This document shows, piece after piece, positions 6,815 to 8,146 of a stretch of DNA of 8,146 nt. Origin of the DNA: Clostridia bacterium (lineage in GTDB: Bacteria > Bacillota > Clostridia > Lachnospirales > Cellulosilyticaceae); NCBI GenBank assembly GCA_029256345.1, contig JAQSYC010000063.1, positions 1 to 8,146 of the forward strand, given 5' to 3'. The notes beneath the pieces were generated by a model. The model saw nothing but the letters and a program-made list of their open reading frames with translations. It did not search any database and was not told where the DNA came from. Each line of letters starts with the position of its first letter. The first letter of the stretch is position 1. The translations under genes and the position numbers were made by a program.

Positions 6815-7004
6815 GCTATCACCCTTTCTTTGGTTATATTATCAAACCCAATGCGACAACTACGTGTCATATTAAAACTATTTGAAGTGGTTTGGTGTAT
6901 TTTTTCTAATTTCTCTTGACTTCTAGTATGATTATATTTTATATTTTATGAATAGTGAAATATTTATCCATCTTTCAAATTAAAATACTGAAAAGAGACT
7001 ATTT
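6815..7004. other. Divergent intergenic region, GyrI-like gene / MFS transporter
   Basis: This 190-nt AT-rich stretch carries the start signals of two divergent genes. On the plus strand a promoter for the MFS gene is visible. On the minus strand only weak -10-like sequences (TATAAC or GATAAT in the 6835-6850 area) are seen, with no good -35. I find no strong palindrome that would act as a shared operator. Confidence 0.5.
6916..6945 (+). promoter_or_regulatory. Promoter of the MFS transporter gene
   Basis: -35 TTGACT (6916-6921), an 18-nt spacer and -10 TATATT (6940-6945), placing the start near 6952 and leaving a leader of about 50 nt. The surrounding AT-richness makes the -10 assignment less certain than the -35. 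Confidence 0.55.
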
Positions 7005-8146
7005 ATGATTAAATTACGCTTGTTAGACACTTACCGAGGACTTCCCAAAAATATGTATATCCTATTTGGCGCTACTATAATCAATAGATTTGGTGATTTT
7101 GTTATGCCCTTTTTGACCATTTATCTTACTACAAAGATAGGTCTTTCCTTCCAAATTGCAGGAATCATTGTCACGCTATCCTTATTGACAGGTATTCCTT
7201 CTTCCATCCTTGGCGGAAAATTGGCAGATGAGCTTGGTAGAAAGAAAACATATCTTATTGCACAAGGCGGAACAGCCTTATTTTTATTACCTTGTGCCTT
7301 TCTAAAAGATTCAGTTTTGATTGTTATATGCCTTTTATTATCTACCTTTTTTAATGGTGCGGTAAGACCCCCTATGACCGCTATTATAACGGACATACTC
7401 CCACCCCATCAAAGACAGCAAGGTTTTTCACTTCAATATTTAGGTATTAATATAGGGGTAGCATTAGGTCCTATTGTTGCAGGCTTTTTATTTAAAAATT
7501 TTTTACCCATGCTTTTTATAGGTGATGCCCTTACTTCTTTTGTCGCTCTATACCTTATATGGAAAAATATTGAGGATGTGAAGCCTGAGGCTCTGAAGAA
7601 AACCGCTTATTCAGAAAAGGAAAAAGAAGAGACGGGAAGTACAATAAGTGCTTTGCTAAAACGCCCTGAAATTGCTATATTTTTAACAGTATACATACTC
7701 TACTCCTTTGTCTATACCCAGCATAGATTTTCATTACCTCTCACAACTAATGTGGTCTTTGGCTCTACAGGAGCGAATAAATTTGGCATTTTGATGAGCA
7801 TCAATGCTTGTACCGTTCTATTATGTACAGGTACTGTAACTTCTCTTACAAAACATTTGAAACCCCTTGTCAATATTATGCTGGCAGGTATCCTTTATGC
7901 TGCTGGGTTTGGAATGCTTGCCTTCATTCATAGCTACCCATTGTTTATCTTTTCAACAGTTATTTGGACTTTAGGAGAGATTCTTGTGGTCACTAACTTT
8001 GGCGTCTATCTAGCAGATAATAGCCCAAGCAACTTTAGAGCACGATTTAACGCTGTGGGTGCCTTGAGTTGGGCTTTGGGCTCAGCCTTAGGTACTTCTA
8101 TGGCAGGTAAATTTATTCAAGATGTTGGCCTCAATTACATATGGCT
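7005..8146 (+). CDS. MFS multidrug-efflux-type transporter (3' end cut by window edge)
   Basis: The first 380 codons of a major facilitator superfamily permease; family members are about 400-420 residues, so only the last part is missing. It starts MIKLRLLDTYRGLPKN and has about eleven visible hydrophobic helices, split by a charged cytoplasmic loop at about 187-220 after helix 6. The loop between helices 2 and 3 carries motif A, GGKLADELGRKK (70-81, with D75, G78, R79, K80). Helix 5 has a motif C-like GVALGPIVAG (151-160, G155-P156), typical of proton-driven antiporters of the DHA1 drug-efflux group. It acts in the cytoplasmic membrane; the substrate is unknown. The ATG at 7005 has only a weak AAAAGAGA ribosome binding site 6 nt upstream, but no better in-frame start exists. 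A divergent GyrI-like protein lies upstream. The family call is firm and the drug-export role is inferred. Confidence 0.92.
   Translation, partial: MIKLRLLDTYRGLPKNMYILFGATIINRFGDFVMPFLTIYLTTKIGLSFQIAGIIVTLSLLTGIPSSILGGKLADELGRKKTYLIAQGGTALFLLPCAFLKDSVLIVICLLLSTFFNGAVRPPMTAIITDILPPHQRQQGFSLQYLGINIGVALGPIVAGFLFKNFLPMLFIGDALTSFVALYLIWKNIEDVKPEALKKTAYSEKEKEETGSTISALLKRPEIAIFLTVYILYSFVYTQHRFSLPLTTNVVFGSTGANKFGILMSINACTVLLCTGTVTSLTKHLKPLVNIMLAGILYAAGFGMLAFIHSYPLFIFSTVIWTLGEILVVTNFGVYLADNSPSNFRARFNAVGALSWALGSALGTSMAGKFIQDVGLNYIW

Noticed and set aside
6855..6872. Imperfect symmetry around GACAACTACGTGTC upstream of the GyrI-like gene.
   Set aside because: Only the outer four bases pair; too weak to call an operator.
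7121..7396. A 91-codon minus-strand open frame.
   Set aside because: It is antisense to the MFS transporter, whose motif A and helices are clear on the plus strand.

Overview
The window looks like a chromosomal stretch from a low-GC, anaerobic, motile Firmicute, probably a member of the Clostridia. The reasons are AT-rich sequence with A/T-ending codons, GGAGG-type ribosome binding sites, TTGACA/TATAAT-like promoters, a clostridial-type EFR1 flavodoxin-ferredoxin, a cysteine-dense multi-cluster Fe-S protein and a Cache-type chemoreceptor. Genus is not determinable from the sequence alone. I see no rRNA, tRNA, CRISPR array, insertion sequence or phage gene.

Left part (1-3121, minus strand): four genes read leftward from about 3121. 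In transcription order they are an EFR1-family flavodoxin/ferredoxin, a 426-residue Fe-S protein with a helix-rich N-terminus and two 4Fe-4S ferredoxin motifs, a DUF4180 protein, and a metallo-beta-lactamase (MBL) fold hydrolase cut by the left edge. Gaps are about 107, 15 and 77 nt, and I find no terminator between them, so one operon is plausible.

Control region and regulator (3122-3850): a TetR-family regulator is divergently transcribed. The 112-nt intergenic space holds two face-to-face sigma-A-like promoters with overlapping -10 boxes. A perfect 7-2-7 palindrome (TGTTACA GT TGTAACA) overlaps the -35 of tetR and lies just downstream of the predicted start of the leftward operon. A single repressor site could therefore control both directions. 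A third copy of the half-site sits next to the tetR ribosome binding site. A hairpin with U-runs on both sides ends tetR and the converging chemoreceptor gene.

Right part (3888-8146): a 680-residue methyl-accepting chemotaxis protein (minus strand) has its own strong promoter. It is followed upstream by a terminator-bounded GyrI-like small-molecule-binding protein (minus strand). An MFS drug-efflux-type transporter (plus strand, cut by the right edge) diverges from the GyrI-like gene.

Nothing here is a clearly unprecedented system. The most interesting unit is the TetR-controlled Fe-S/flavin redox operon, whose substrate and purpose cannot be read from the sequence. The GyrI-like/MFS pair may be a second, independent xenobiotic-response unit.
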